Shown here: positions 48,814 to 63,829 of the stretch, piece after piece
Layout of the letters: the number at the start of each line of letters is the position of its first letter
How positions within the stretch are numbered: the stretch's first letter is position 1
Assembly: GCA_027924585.1 (NCBI GenBank)
Contig: BSBM01002098.1
Location: 7,601,001-7,665,000, forward strand
Reading direction: 5' to 3'
DNA length: 64,000 bases
From: Larix kaempferi
Taxonomy: Eukaryota; Streptophyta; Pinopsida; Pinales; Pinaceae
The notes under the pieces: generated by a model
Told to the model about the DNA's origin: nothing
The model's input: the letters and a program-made list of their open reading frames with translations, nothing else
Databases searched by the model: none
Made by a program: the position numbers and the translations under genes

Positions 48814-50023
48814 CGTAAAAGTCAACTCGCAAAAACAAAAAGCGGAAACGAAGAAAAACAGGTAGCTGTCACGTCTCTTAACAACGAATATTCACAAGTT
48901 TTGCACCAAATTACCATCTTATGGGATCAACTTGGACTGAGTGGATTCTATTTCAATGTTGGTTTAATTTTTCTATGTAGATATGATCAAATAAACAACT
49001 TCAAATACTTATAAAACAAAGTTTATATGTATAGTGGTTTGAATAAAGTTAAGTTCTCTGTGTCGCTATTGGATTTTCGCAACCACATAAGTCTCACAAC
49101 AGTGAGTATTGGACTCTTGAATCTATGGAAATAATAGCTTTTTTACTAACTTTTGAGGTAGACATTTCACATGTAAGTCGCTATCATCAATATTTGAGAC
49201 AGCTTTTAAAAGAATATGTAATACCTGAAAGTTATAATTTAATATTGGAATGAAACAATTTTATTTCTAATCCAAGAAGAAGTGCAAATATTAATAAATA
49301 TTATAAATTTATGTTTGTACGATTAACATATTATTGATATCTAATTTTGAGATGAATAAATTAGCTAACAAAATTATAATTATTGGAAAATATAAAATTA
49401 TATATAAATATCATTAATTACCATAATATAACTTAGAATCATAACTTTTATATAAATTGGTTTCCAAAGAAACAAATACAAAATCAAATTTTGAATTATC
49501 AAACATAAAACCTTTAAAACAGTTATTTCAAAAACATTACTAACAAATGGGAAAAAAAAAACATTTTAAATAAATCTTACAATTAATTTATTTTCAGATC
49601 TTTAAATATGAAATTTAACATAAAAATCAATTCTCAAGCAAGTCATTAATACTTATTAAATTAATATATCTATATTGATAAATTATAATATCGTTAATTT
49701 TTATGATAACAGAATAATATTACATGATTGTGATTGTGAGTCTTAATTTTAATTAGTATTTTGTATTTTAAAATAATTTTTACCAAAAAATAATTTAATA
49801 TCCTTGTAAATTACGCTTCCAGGTATCCCGTTTCTGAAAGCCTACCCAACGGCAGACGAGCATTCAAACTGCGTAACCGTCATCAACATCTATAGATACA
49901 CGCAAGCTCTAAGTAAACCCCAGTCAACACGTAAAGAATAAAATGATGTTCGGCTTTGACAAAGTCTATAGATCGGATAACATTGGATTCCAAGGTCTAT
50001 ATTTGCATTCAACCTAACAACAT
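48814..50023 (+). other. GLR 5' flank
   Basis: AT-rich up to about 49,800, then a GC-richer 200 bp before the start codon. The last 85 bp are the part copied in stubs A and B. I could not place a TATA box with confidence. Confidence 0.5.
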
Positions 50024-53607
<3,584 letters not shown>

Positions 53608-54009
53608 ACGGAGACTTTTACCCAAATACTTTTGCATATACAAGCAAGACCTTTCATTTGAGTCTTGTATCATGCCATTTCTCTTGCTTTGCTTCGGTGA
53701 AATTTATCCTCTGAAATGCTCAGAATTTAGTTGTTGGCTCCAGATTATCCCAGATTGTACAGTGCTGTATGTACGCAAGCGAATCCGCAGAAGAATGATA
53801 GACTAAAAACTAGCAATGGAGAATTTGAGAACATGCATGCATGCATTTTAAAACAAGTTATGTTCTTCCACATTCTTAAGCATAAAATGTACTTTTTTTT
53901 AAGAAGAAAAAATTGTACTTTTTCTATTAATGTAAATAAAAAAGTATATATTCACTCTATTCAAGTACACTTACTTCATAGAGTGTGCATAAATACATGG
54001 CACAAATAT
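53608..54009 (+). other. GLR 3' region with AATAAA
   Basis: AT-rich 3' flank. The first clear AATAAA is at 53,935-53,940, 330 bp after the stop. A short gcatgcatgcat tract lies near 53,836. The words gaatttgagaacatgcat and ttttaaaacaa of 53,820-53,866 are repeated at 54,886-54,930, beyond the next LINE fragment. Confidence 0.5.
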
Positions 54010-54870
54010 TCCAAACTTTGTTCAAAATAGCAAAAGCGAGACAAACCCAAAAAAACAAAACAAGAGACCAAAAAGCATGGAGGAGAACCCTCAAAATCAG
54101 AGTTCAATGACAACACCTCAATGAGTAGGAACAATAAAATAACTAGTGATCAAAAAACAAATCAAAACTCCTTCAATCCATTCTTCCTAATGAATCCAAC
54201 CAAACTCACCATCCAAATCTTTCTTAAAAAGAGCATCTGCTACGGCATTTAGTATTCTGTAAATATGATTTATCAGCGCAACCTGGTTTAGTCTTTTATT
54301 TTCCCATTAAATAATCACCAATAAGTCCCCAAAGATCCAAATAAAGTCAATACCACACAAATTTGCCACTTTAATTAAACCCCATAATGTTATTAATTCA
54401 AATCTCATATTTGTTCCAACACCACAGCACAATCGTATTTTGAAATACAATTCTGAATTTATAACGATGTATATACCCGCACCACTTTTACCTGTTGTAA
54501 ACCCGCCATTGAAAAAACCTGTGGACATATTGAAATGTGGTATATTCTTAATAGCTCTTGGATGTTTGGAGATATGGTTGACAACACTGTTCACAACCAA
54601 TTGGATCGATGGATAATGTTAATAAAAAATGGTCTTATTCTGGCAATTCCAGAACGCCCAAGCTACAAAAGCATGTAACATTTTATAAGACCCATGAACA
54701 TGAATCCAACAATGAAAAGAAAGTTCAAAGTTTCCTGAATCCCAATCATTTGTAAAAGCAGCACAAACGTTTTTCCAAACTCCTTTGCAAACTTGCACAG
54801 CACAAATAAATGTAGAACCAACTCACCATCCCATGCTTTAGAAACACATATATGCTATTTTTAATATTTA
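54010..54870 (-). pseudogene. LINE 3' fragment with RNase H
   Basis: The minus strand reads, from right to left, the end of the zf-RVT region (54,860-54,610) and an RNase H (54,540-54,210) with FFNGGFTTGKSGAG, NMRFELITLWGLIKVANL, IFGDLL and HIYRILNAVADALFKKD. The first catalytic Asp is Asn and GDS has become GDL, so the domain is inactive. It resembles the RNase H of the LINE at 15.7-20.9 kb (both have LWxLxKVANL). Stops are present. No TSD was assigned. Confidence 0.8.
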
Positions 54871-55660
54871 AAAAATGTGTTGGGGAATTTGAGAACATGC
54901 ATTCATTTTAAAACAACTTCAGTGCTTCCTAATTGCTGGGCTGCCATGAAGTTTGCCAAATAAGCATCAAAAGAATGTGCACAGAAACATATATATGTTA
55001 TTTTTAATATTTAAAAAAAAAAGCGTTTAAGAAAATGTGTAATTAGAGCCTTTTAACATGACATATTTTTTTTGGTATTATTGCGTCGAGAGGTGTTCTA
55101 CAACTCAGTATGAGGGAGATCTTGTTATTGTGTCGAGAGGTAGGGAGATCTTGTTAGTCTAGTGTTTGTAGATATTGTTGGCCATAAATAACATTTGTAT
55201 GAGGGAGATCTTGTAAGTCGAGTGTTTGTCATATTGTCGGCCATAAACAAAATAATACAAAGTAAAAACTAATAAATATTATGTTGGCCATAAACAAAAA
55301 AAAATAATACAAAGTAAAAAGTAAATATGAGACTTAAACTAGAGACTTTAGAGCTTACGATTAGGTGATAAATATTATGTCGGTCATAAACAAAAAAGAA
55401 TAATACAAAGTAAAAAGTAAATATGAGACTTAAACTAGAGAATTTATTTTTACTTTTAATACAAAGTAAAATGTAAATATGAAATTTTAGAGTGTTTGTC
55501 GAGCTTGTCGAGTAACAAAATAATACGAAGTAAACAAAAAATAATAATATAGAGTAAAAATTAATAAATATTATGTCGGCCATAAACAAAAAAGAATAAT
55601 ACAAAGTAAAAAGTAAATATGAGACTTAAACTAGAGACTTTAGAGTTTATGATTAGGTGG
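54845..55660. repeat. complex local repeats
   Basis: acatatatgctatttttaat at 54,848 recurs near 54,988. From 55,080 the words gagggagatcttgt, tcggccataaacaaa, aatacaaagtaaaaagtaaa and gagacttaaactagaga recur three to four times in order, with units of roughly 90-190 bp. No gene is seen. Confidence 0.7.
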
Positions 55661-55925
55661 CTCACTTATTGCACTCAAGGAGCTATTCAAGGAGACGTTT
55701 GCACCTGAGGAGATTTGATCCCTCTCGGCGCTTGATAGAGTCTAGGATTTGGATCTATGTTGGTTTAGAATGTGTCAGAGTTTTAAAGTGTTTATGTTAT
55801 GGATTTTTATGTTTCTACATAGAAAATTTAATGTTTTCAAAATATTAAAAAATGAATCTCTTGGTCATGAATGTAACCTCAAACCAATCATAGTCTTTTT
55901 ATTGGGAAATTTGGACTTCAATGGT

Positions 55926-57780
55926 AATATAGGTATTCTTAGGAGGTTTTGCACATGAGGGATGGATATTGGAGACTTGAACATTGTGAGGGGGGGGAGA
56001 AAATGGCATTGGTCTTTAAATGAATCTTTTAAGTCTCATGGTCCATGAACAAGTCCTCAAACCATCACAAGGGCCCTCTAAAGGGGATATTCAACATCCA
56101 AATGGAATATGGTTGCTATTATAATGCGTTGAACAATAGAATAGGTCTCAAGGCCTTACGAATAGATGAGGGAGGAAAAAAAACATAGGCCCCAGAAAAA
56201 ATTTCTAGGGACCAAAGCCCATGAGTAAGGCCACAAACCATAAAACATGCCCTTTATAGGAGATCATTGTCCTCCAAATAGGATATGGATTCCATTAAGA
56301 GGTTTGGATTTTTTGTGCACTAGGGATTGTTTCAATGCCTTGACCATGGTTGGGGGAGAAATAGAGGGAACTAGATCTTAAATTAATATTCTCGAGCTAA
56401 TGGGTCATGGTCAAAACCTCAAAACACAACACAACACAAACCCTCTAAAATTGATATTTGGCGTACAACTAGGATATGGAATAATATTTGTGTTTGCATA
56501 ATAGGGATGGGTCTCAGGGTTGGGATTACACCATGAATGGATCTCTAGGTTTTATTAGCCATGAACATGACTTCAAACCACAAAACATGCCCTTTAGAGG
56601 TGATCTTTGGCCTATGAGTGGAATATGGCTACCATTATGAGCTTTTGCATGAGGATGGGTCTTAAGGCATTAACCATGGTTAAAAGAGGAAAATAAGGTC
56701 CGTCAACTCTAAAATAAGCTTATAGGTCTTATGGGACAAGAAATATTTATCAAACCACCACAAAAATAATCTACATAGTATCTTTGTCCCTCAGTGAGAT
56801 ATGGGTGCCATTAGGAGGTTTTGCACACAAGGGATGGGTCCCAAGTTGTTGGTCCAAAATAAACCTTCTAGGGTCATGGTCCCTAAACTAGGCTTCAAAC
56901 CACCACATAGACCCGGATCATTCTCCTCTTGGTGGGATATGGAGATCATTGAGATATTTTTCATCTCAGGCATGGCTTTGGGGGGTCTTGACCATTGTTG
57001 ATAAAGAAAATCAAGGGTCAGAAGATCTAACTTGGGCTCATAATCCATTAATGACACTTGAACCACCACAAAAACCATCTAGGCTGAATATTTGGCCTCT
57101 AAATTACATATGGGTAATATTATAAAGCTTTAGATATAAGGGATGGGTCTGAGGACGCTGACCATGGTCATGGGAAAAAATAAAGGATCTTAGGAAATCA
57201 ATGTTGCATTTAAGGGTAATGAGCCATGAATAAGTCCTTGAATCATTATGCACGCCCTTTAGAGGATATGTTTGTCCTTCAATTGGGATATGGGTTCTAT
57301 TATGAGGTTTTAGGCACTAAGAATAGGTCTTGGGGTATTGATCGTGGTAGGGGAAGAAAATAAAAGGCCTCAAGTCTGATCTAATTCTTTTAGGGATCTA
57401 GTCCATGAACATTACCTTCAAGAATCACATAGGCATTCTAAAAGGGATGATTGATCTCCTAGTGGGACATGGGCACCTATAGGAGGTTTTGGATACAAGG
57501 ATATAATGTTTTGTGCACAAGGATGGGTCTTTGGGCCTTAACCATGGTTTGGGAAGATATAGAGCACATTAGACCCTAAATAAATATTCTTGTACTAATG
57601 GGCTTAGATCAGGGCATTGAACTACAACACAAATTGTAAAATGGAGATCTTGCATATGAGTCTAAGAGGGTGCAATTAGGAGATTTTGGTAGTAGGGATG
57701 GGCCTGAGGGATTTGATCATGATTGGGAGAGAAAAAAAATCTACTTAGCCCTAATATGAATCTAATTGGTCTTATGGAAC
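55926..57780. repeat. diverged tandem satellite, monomer about 175 bp, about ten copies
   Basis: The phrase atatgg-t-ccatta, followed by gaggttttgcaca, gggatgggtct, ttgaccatgg, a gggg(a)-rich part, tcatgg-ccatgaaca and aaaccacaac, recurs in fixed order. atatgg stands at 56,107, 56,283, 56,474, 56,623, 56,799, 56,937, 57,108, 57,288 and (acatgg) 57,467. The spacing is 176, 191, 149, 176, 138, 171, 180 and 179. Monomers are strongly diverged. No coding content. Confidence 0.85.
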
Positions 57781-59198
57781 ATGAAATATGTTAGAATTGA
57801 TCAATATACATTAACATATAACAACAAATAGCTAACATGTAAATCAATAACCATAATCTTACTAATATAATTTCCTATCAACACAAGCATAAAAAAAACA
57901 ATAGAATATGCAAGACAGGAAAGAGAGAAGAGAAATTCGATTTTACGTGGTAAAACCTCAAGATGGTGAAACATCCACGAAAGGATCTTGTTATTCTTTA
58001 GTAAAATTTCACTCTTACAATCTTTGGCATCCCCACATAAGCATCACATCACATTCCATCTTGACTTCATGTCACAACATTGTGTCATGTACCAAATGAG
58101 TATCCTTCGCCTCTATTATATATGCTAAAGTTATGGAAGATCACATCCCAATGCTAGAGGTATGGGAAGGAAGGCTATTGTATTAGGGGGTAGGAAAAAC
58201 AATATCAGGAAATAAGTTGGTGATAAGAGGGAAAGTCCTAGCCAGGGATATATTTGGGTGGCGACCTCAAAGATGGTGACCCATTATAGTTGTATTCTTA
58301 TCTGATAAGACACTCCACTAGAATATATTTAGTAGTGATATTTCTTAGGTACAAGACAAGTTATATATATATATATATATCGTTGTTAAAATTAATGGTA
58401 TAACAAATCAAAAGAAAAATTCAAAATTGGTATCATGATAAATTTTGCATGTGAAATTGATTACCCCATGGTATCCATAGTGGAAATAGGTTTCCACGTA
58501 CATGTGACATTTTCTTCCAAAAAATTACAAATTTCCATATACCATTCCTTGTAAGCATCTTCTAACTCATACCATGCATATCTTTCCTAGTTATATTCTT
58601 CAATGGTGAAAGAATATGTGCTAAAAATAACACATTCCTCCAAAATTTATGAAATGTTTGTTCCAAAGCTTTCAAATTTGCACACATATCTGGTAAAGTT
58701 GTGGCCAACCACATTCATTCCTCCTGTCACATATTCCACCTCCTTTCCATTCTTTAATTCTATGAGGGTTTAAGGGTGGAATTTTGCAGGGGATATAGCA
58801 TACTGAATGTTGATTGGAAATATATCATATAATATGTCTTATCAAAGCCTTATAGATTTTCTATCAAATGGAATTGATATGGTACCAATATAATCCCCTA
58901 ACAAAATTTATGTGCTCTAAATGACTTATGGCCATTAACAAAATCCCTAGAAAAGAGTAGATTTTTTAGCGATTTTTTTTTGAACTCATGTAGTTTTGTG
59001 AGACAAATACAAATATATATTATTTTCTAGAAATTCTATTGAAAAATACTCAAAAGTTAATCTGATTGTCCCGACCCTCTTTTTTCATTTGAAAACATGC
59101 AAAATCAAAGGAAAAAAATATTTGTTTTTAGCCTTGGAAAGTGCTATGATACCACTTGTTAAGTACCTTACATCTAACTATGAAATCATAGAAGATAA
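57781..59198. other. no recognisable gene; (TA)n at 58,362-58,380
   Basis: Anonymous AT-rich DNA. The stretch near 57,940-57,975 (tacgtggtaaaacctcaaga) has the look of an LTR U5 sequence, but no border was found. Confidence 0.5.
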
Positions 59199-59995
59199 CA
59201 CTACTACATTTTTTACCATTAGGGGGGTTTTCTTCGTCCCCCAAAAGTGACTTCTGGGGGTTGTCTTCCACCCCCAAAAGTGAATTTTGGGGGTGGTTTT
59301 GGCAAAACCACCCCCAAAAGCACCGACATTAAAAGTCTAGGTTTTTAGGGGCAGCTTTTGAAGAGATATAAACCGCCCCTAAAAGTGACTTTTGGGGGAG
59401 GTTCTAAACCCACCTGTAGATACCGATGGGGGATGTTTTGAACCCCCCCCCTCTTAAACTCCTTCTTACAAACCTAGGGGCGGTTTTGACTCCCCTTCTT
59501 AAACCCCTGTTACAAACCTATGAGGGGAATTTTTAAACCCCCACTTACAAACCTATGGGGGCAGTTTTGAACCCCTCTCTAAAACCACCTCTTAAAAACC
59601 TACGGGGGTGGTTTTGAACCCCCCTCTTACAAACCTAAGGTTCGGGGGTGTTTGGAACCCCCCTCTTAAATACCTACAAGGGTAGTTTTGAACCCCCCTC
59701 ATAGTAACATACTAGAGAAATTTCAAATCCCCCTTGTAGCAACATATGAGGGCAGTTTAGAACCACCCTTGTAGGAACACACCAACGTGGTTTAGAAAAC
59801 CCCTCGTAATTGCATACAAGGAAAGTTGAGAACCCCCCTCGTAGATGCATATAGGGGTGGTTATGAACCCCCTCGTAGCATCTTACAAGGGCACTTTAGA
59901 ACCCCCCTCGTAGCATCTTACAAGGTAGGTTTAGAAACCCCCTTGTAGCATCTTACAAGGGTGGTTTAGAACCCCCCTTGTAGCTTACCAATAAT
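59199..59995 (+). mobile_element. CACTA-type transposon terminus with subterminal repeats
   Basis: It starts CACTACTACATTTTTTACC, a CACTA-type end. Then come about 19 subterminal units at 34-50-bp spacing, built on ggggtggttt and gaacccccc with acaaacct or tagcatcttacaa between them; the first units read cccccaaaagtgacttttgg. The G-rich and C-rich halves are complementary, so each unit can fold back. Such arrays are where En/Spm-type transposases bind. The other end and a transposase were not found in the window. Confidence 0.75.
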
Positions 59996-60044
59996 ATAAG
60001 TCAAGATATAAAATATTTTATTAGAAATACATTGCAATATCATC

Positions 60045-60118
60045 AGGGCATGGAGGAATTGAACCACCAAGCTCCTTCAACTTGTAAGGAAGGAACTCTT
60101 CCATTGAGCTAGCACCCT
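60045..60118 (-). tRNA. degenerate tRNA-like sequence (pseudo-tRNA)
   Basis: On the minus strand 74 nt can be drawn as a tRNA: acceptor AGGGTGC with ATGCCCT (mostly paired), TA, D arm GCTC/GAGT with loop AATGGAA, anticodon stem CCTTC/GAAGG, T arm GGTGG/CCTCC with a TTCAATT loop. The anticodon loop has 10 instead of 7 nt and some pairs are missing, so it is probably not functional and an anticodon cannot be assigned. It lies 50 bp behind the CACTA repeats. Confidence 0.45.
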
Positions 60119-60229
60119 TTAACAATTGGGGAGAATAGAAATATTAACACCTAGATTGAATCATTTGTAATTCTAAGAAAAGACAATAAGATACAAATTT
60201 AGTATATGTATATCCTTGTATTACAGTAT

Positions 60230-60793
60230 ATGGTCTCTAGCATTAAAGCCATAGTTGAAGCTGTTGGAAAGAAGGAATGGGGTAATGGGGGTCCAAGTGA
60301 TGCTAGTCAATACAATAACTTGCTTGAGTACACACCATTTTTCTGCAGAGATGATGGCTGGAACAGTCCTTATGGTGAGTTTTTTCTCAAGTCGTATTCT
60401 AGTATGCTTGTTGATCATGGAGAGAGAATCCTAACAACAACTGAAGTGATTTTTCGTGGCATTGGAACCAATCTTTCTGGTTAAGTGGCTGCAATACATT
60501 GACATTATGGAACCATATCTCATTTCGTTGAGCTTATTGTCGGAGATTATAATACCCGGTTCAAATGTGGGTATCTACCAATATCTTCCATGTTTGATAG
60601 AAATGGGGTGATTTTCAATTTTACTTGCATTGAAATGAAGTATTGGGAATATCCAGGAGTTGCACCAGAGAAGTTGATCAGATAAGTCATCCCTGCAACT
60701 CGGAAAGAAGGGGTCCCTCTTGTTGAGAAGAATGCTCTTCCAATATTTGATCAAGATGCATACAATCAAATCATTAGGAAAGTCGATCTCTAA
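60230..60793 (+). pseudogene. beta-amylase pseudogene fragment, copy 1
   Basis: One frame shows the C-terminal half of a plant beta-amylase (GH14, hydrolyses starch to maltose): VSSIKAIVEAVGKKEWGNGG, RDDGWNSPYGEFFL, DHGERILTTTEVIFRGIGTN, then HYGTISH and the NFTCIEM motif, whose Glu aligns with the second catalytic Glu of the family. Three stops (TAA near 60,482, TGA in the HWHYG motif, TAA near 60,682) disrupt it. The N-terminal 250 or so residues with the first catalytic Glu are absent. No intron is seen within the fragment. Confidence 0.88.
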
Positions 60794-60825
60794 CGACTAG
60801 AAGATGGTTGAAACACCAAAGTTGA

Positions 60826-61640
60826 ATTGTCCAACTGATTCAGGTCACTACAATAAATGGATTGAGTACACACCATATTTCTATAGAGATGGTGGTTGGA
60901 ACAGTCTCTATGGTGAGTTTTTCTCAAGTGGTATTCTAGTATGCTTCTTGATCATAGAGAGAGAATTCTAATAGTAGTTGAAGTGATTTTTCATGGCATT
61001 GGAACCAATCTTTCTGGAAAAGTGGATGGAATACATTGACATTATGGAACCATATCTCATGCCCCTGAGCTTACTGTTGGATATTAGAATACCCAATTCA
61101 AATATGGGTATCTTCCAATAGCTTCCATGTTTGCTAGACATGGGGTGATTTTCAATTTTACTTGCATTGAAATGAAGGATTGGGAATAACTAGGAGTTGC
61201 ACCAAAGAAGTTAATCAAACAAGTCATCCTTGCAACTTTGAAAGCAGGGGTCCCTCTTGCTGAGAATAATTTTCTTCCAAGATTTTATCAATATGCATAC
61301 AATCATATCATTAGGAATGCCAATCTCTGATAACTAGAAGATGGACAAAACACCACAGTTGAACCCATGTGTGCATTTACCTATTTGAGAATGAACCTGC
61401 ATTTGTTCCAGCCTAAAATTTGGAGGTTCTTTATCCCATTTGTTAGAAAATTGGCATGAGGAGGGGGCACCTCATATTCATGGGAGAAAGAACACAAAGA
61501 TACAGACTCATTTGTCCACACTATGGTCCCAATGGTCCAAGAGGTTGGCATTCCAACAAGCATGTATTCCTTTTTGCCAGAAAATAACAGAGGCAGAATA
61601 ACAAGGTTCAAAATCCCAATTATGCTAGTTCCTCAATGAT
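60826..61640 (+). pseudogene. beta-amylase pseudogene fragment, copy 2, reaching the C-terminus
   Basis: A second, directly adjacent copy starts inside the region homologous to copy 1 (TDSGHYNKWIEYTPYF) and goes further to the C-terminus (CAFTYLRMNLHLFQPKIWRF, SYSWEKEHKDTDSFVHTMVP) with a TGA at 61,638. A one-base deletion in a T run near 60,918 shifts the frame, and several stops follow. [11 protein letters not shown] is kept. The order is tandem, so the two copies come from a partial duplication. Confidence 0.85.
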
Positions 61641-63230
61641 TCTTAGATTTAGGACTTGGTTCAACTCTTAAAATGCACAAATGAAACAGACTCTTTTCAA
61701 AGACCTTGAAAAAAAGGAAAAAATAAATGACTTAATATTGTGTAAAATTAGAAATCCATTGCCACACATAGAGATGATAATCACTAAGGATAGACACATT
61801 TTATTCTATACAAATTTGTTCTCCCATTTTAGATCTCCTACTATTGCTACTTCTCACCCTTGTCTCTTTTTCTTAATTTGGCAACTTTCATAGTTACTCT
61901 TAGAATCAATTTTAGACTCAACTTCTCAAAAATGTATATTCCAAAAAAAATAGAATCATATTTCAATTCAATAGAGGCTGATTTCTCGACACTGAAGTTA
62001 TAGGAAGTTGCACCATGTAAACCACGAGATCCCTCTGATCTCAGTTTTATTTTTGAATTCTTATGGAGGTGGCATTGATTTCCTTAGGAGGTATCAGGAT
62101 GATTTGCAAATCATGATTTTTTTGTGAGAAATTGTAGTGTTTCTTGACATATCAGACTTCTTTGTCTTAAAAGATAATTTTGATCTATATAGAGATTAGA
62201 GAGAGAAAAACACACATGCCCCAAAGTCCCACAATTCAAAGATACTCTTTCTTTAGCCTAGGTCTTGCATTTTATGACCATTCATGTGTATTTTTCAAGC
62301 TTAAGGAAAAATGTTGAAAAGCGGGGATTGCCATTTTCATTGGTCCCATGAATTGCAACAATGTGTCATCAGGGGATGTTTATTATTGGAACCCAAATTC
62401 CCAAATAGCATGGCAAATTGTTAGAACTGAAACACTCCACAATATGAAAGTAGAAAAGTCTATAGTTCTTACTAATGATCTGGTGAAAAAGGTATTAGAT
62501 TTACTAACCATGATACATTGCTTCCGAAAATTTCCAACAATGACTTGCAAAATGAAAGCATGACAATAAGGTAGCAATGGAGTTCAACAATCTATGCCAC
62601 TTGATCGCTCATTGAATAAATTCCATGTGTGTAGAAGTAAATTTTGGCTAAGACATCATTTCAAAGGAAAATGGAGTTTTCTACATTCGTCTAAAACCAC
62701 CCTACCAAATATCATGCTAGTTCAAAAGAAGCATGGTAGAGACAACCAATATGGAATGATAAATTTCCCACTCTAACATTGGTTGTCACTTGTCTCAGAG
62801 ATTGAGTCTCCTGAGAGGATAGAATATCAAATGCTTGGGATTCCTCAAGCACTAAGCCACCAATTAAAGGGAAGGGATTTTATAATAAAAATGATCAAAG
62901 CTCCATTGGGAAGTAGTAGGTTGCTTTCTAAACCTAAGCTATTGTTTCCTGTTGCTCTCATCGTTATGGAATTATGTACTTTGGGAGACTTGATGGATAT
63001 TCTTTCTGTAATCACTTATTTTGATCACCTCGGTTTTGATAATCGTGATAATAATACTAGCTTATAATGTGTACATCCAAAACTATTCGACAATGAAGGT
63101 GTTCAAGGCTAGTTGGCCTCTCCCATGCCCTACTTTTCTTCCTATTTTATTGTAAATACTAAATACCAATAGCTATTTACAGTTTCCACCTACTATTGTG
63201 ATAAATAAAAGGAATTTAGATTATATAGAG
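61641..63230. other. unidentified; open stretches without known motif
   Basis: Open frames at 62,348-62,563 and 62,783-63,067 (ALSHQLKGRDFIIKMIKAPL, LLFPVALIVMELCTLGDLMD) look partly protein-like but I do not recognise them, and stops separate them. No other structure is seen. Confidence 0.3.
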
Positions 63231-63239
63231 AGAGAGATA

Positions 63240-63640
63240 TTACCTCGGGAAATTAGGGATTTTAAATGATCCTGAAATCAACTTTAAATAGGTCAGTTTG
63301 GAATTTTCACTATAAATTTTGTTCTGGGAAGCTTCAAATAGTGACCCTTAAAGGAGATAAAGAAGAGATCTTGAAGAACCTGTGGTACAATTTTAAGATG
63401 TTGTCTTTCTATATTTTCAGAGATATGACCTTGGGAAGTTAAGGTTTCCGAATGATCCTAAAATCAACTTCAAACAGGTCAAGTTGGAATTTTATCTATA
63501 TCTTTTGTTATAGGATGTTTTAGATAGTGAACCTTGGAGGAAATGAAGTAAAGATATTGAAGTACATGGGGTACAAGTTTTAGATACTAGTTCGCTATAG
63601 TTTCGGAGATATGCCCTTTGGAAGTAAGGGTTTCTATATA
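63240..63640. repeat. 185-bp tandem repeat, two copies and a partial third
   Basis: aatgatcctgaaatcaactt at 63,266 recurs at 63,452 (aatgatcctaaaatcaactt). agatatgaccttgggaag at 63,421 recurs at 63,606 (agatatgccctttggaag). The units also share acaggtcaagttggaatttt-type and gttttagatagtgaacctt-type words. Confidence 0.85.
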
Positions 63641-63649
63641 GTATGAAGT

Positions 63650-63790
63650 AGATCAAAAGAAGATTATGAAGCAAATAAGAGGCAGATTATGAAGCAGATC
63701 AGAGGAAGATTATGAAGCAGATTAGAGGCATATTATGAAGCAGATCAAAGACAAATTATGGAGATGATCTGAGGCTGATTCTATAGCATA
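63650..63790. repeat. minisatellite of about 24 bp
   Basis: agattatgaagcagatcaga and close variants are repeated about five times in a row. Confidence 0.85.
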
Positions 63791-63829
63791 TTGAATTTAT
63801 ATTTGAGGTGATTATGTCAGTATTCTTGT

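Noticed and set aside
58361-58381. (TA)n tract as a regulatory element
   Set aside because: A simple microsatellite with no gene nearby.
62100-62139. ttgtagtg at 62,132-62,139 as the right CACTA terminus
   Set aside because: The match to the left end is short, the 3-bp flanks differ (taa and ttt), and no subterminal repeats precede it.
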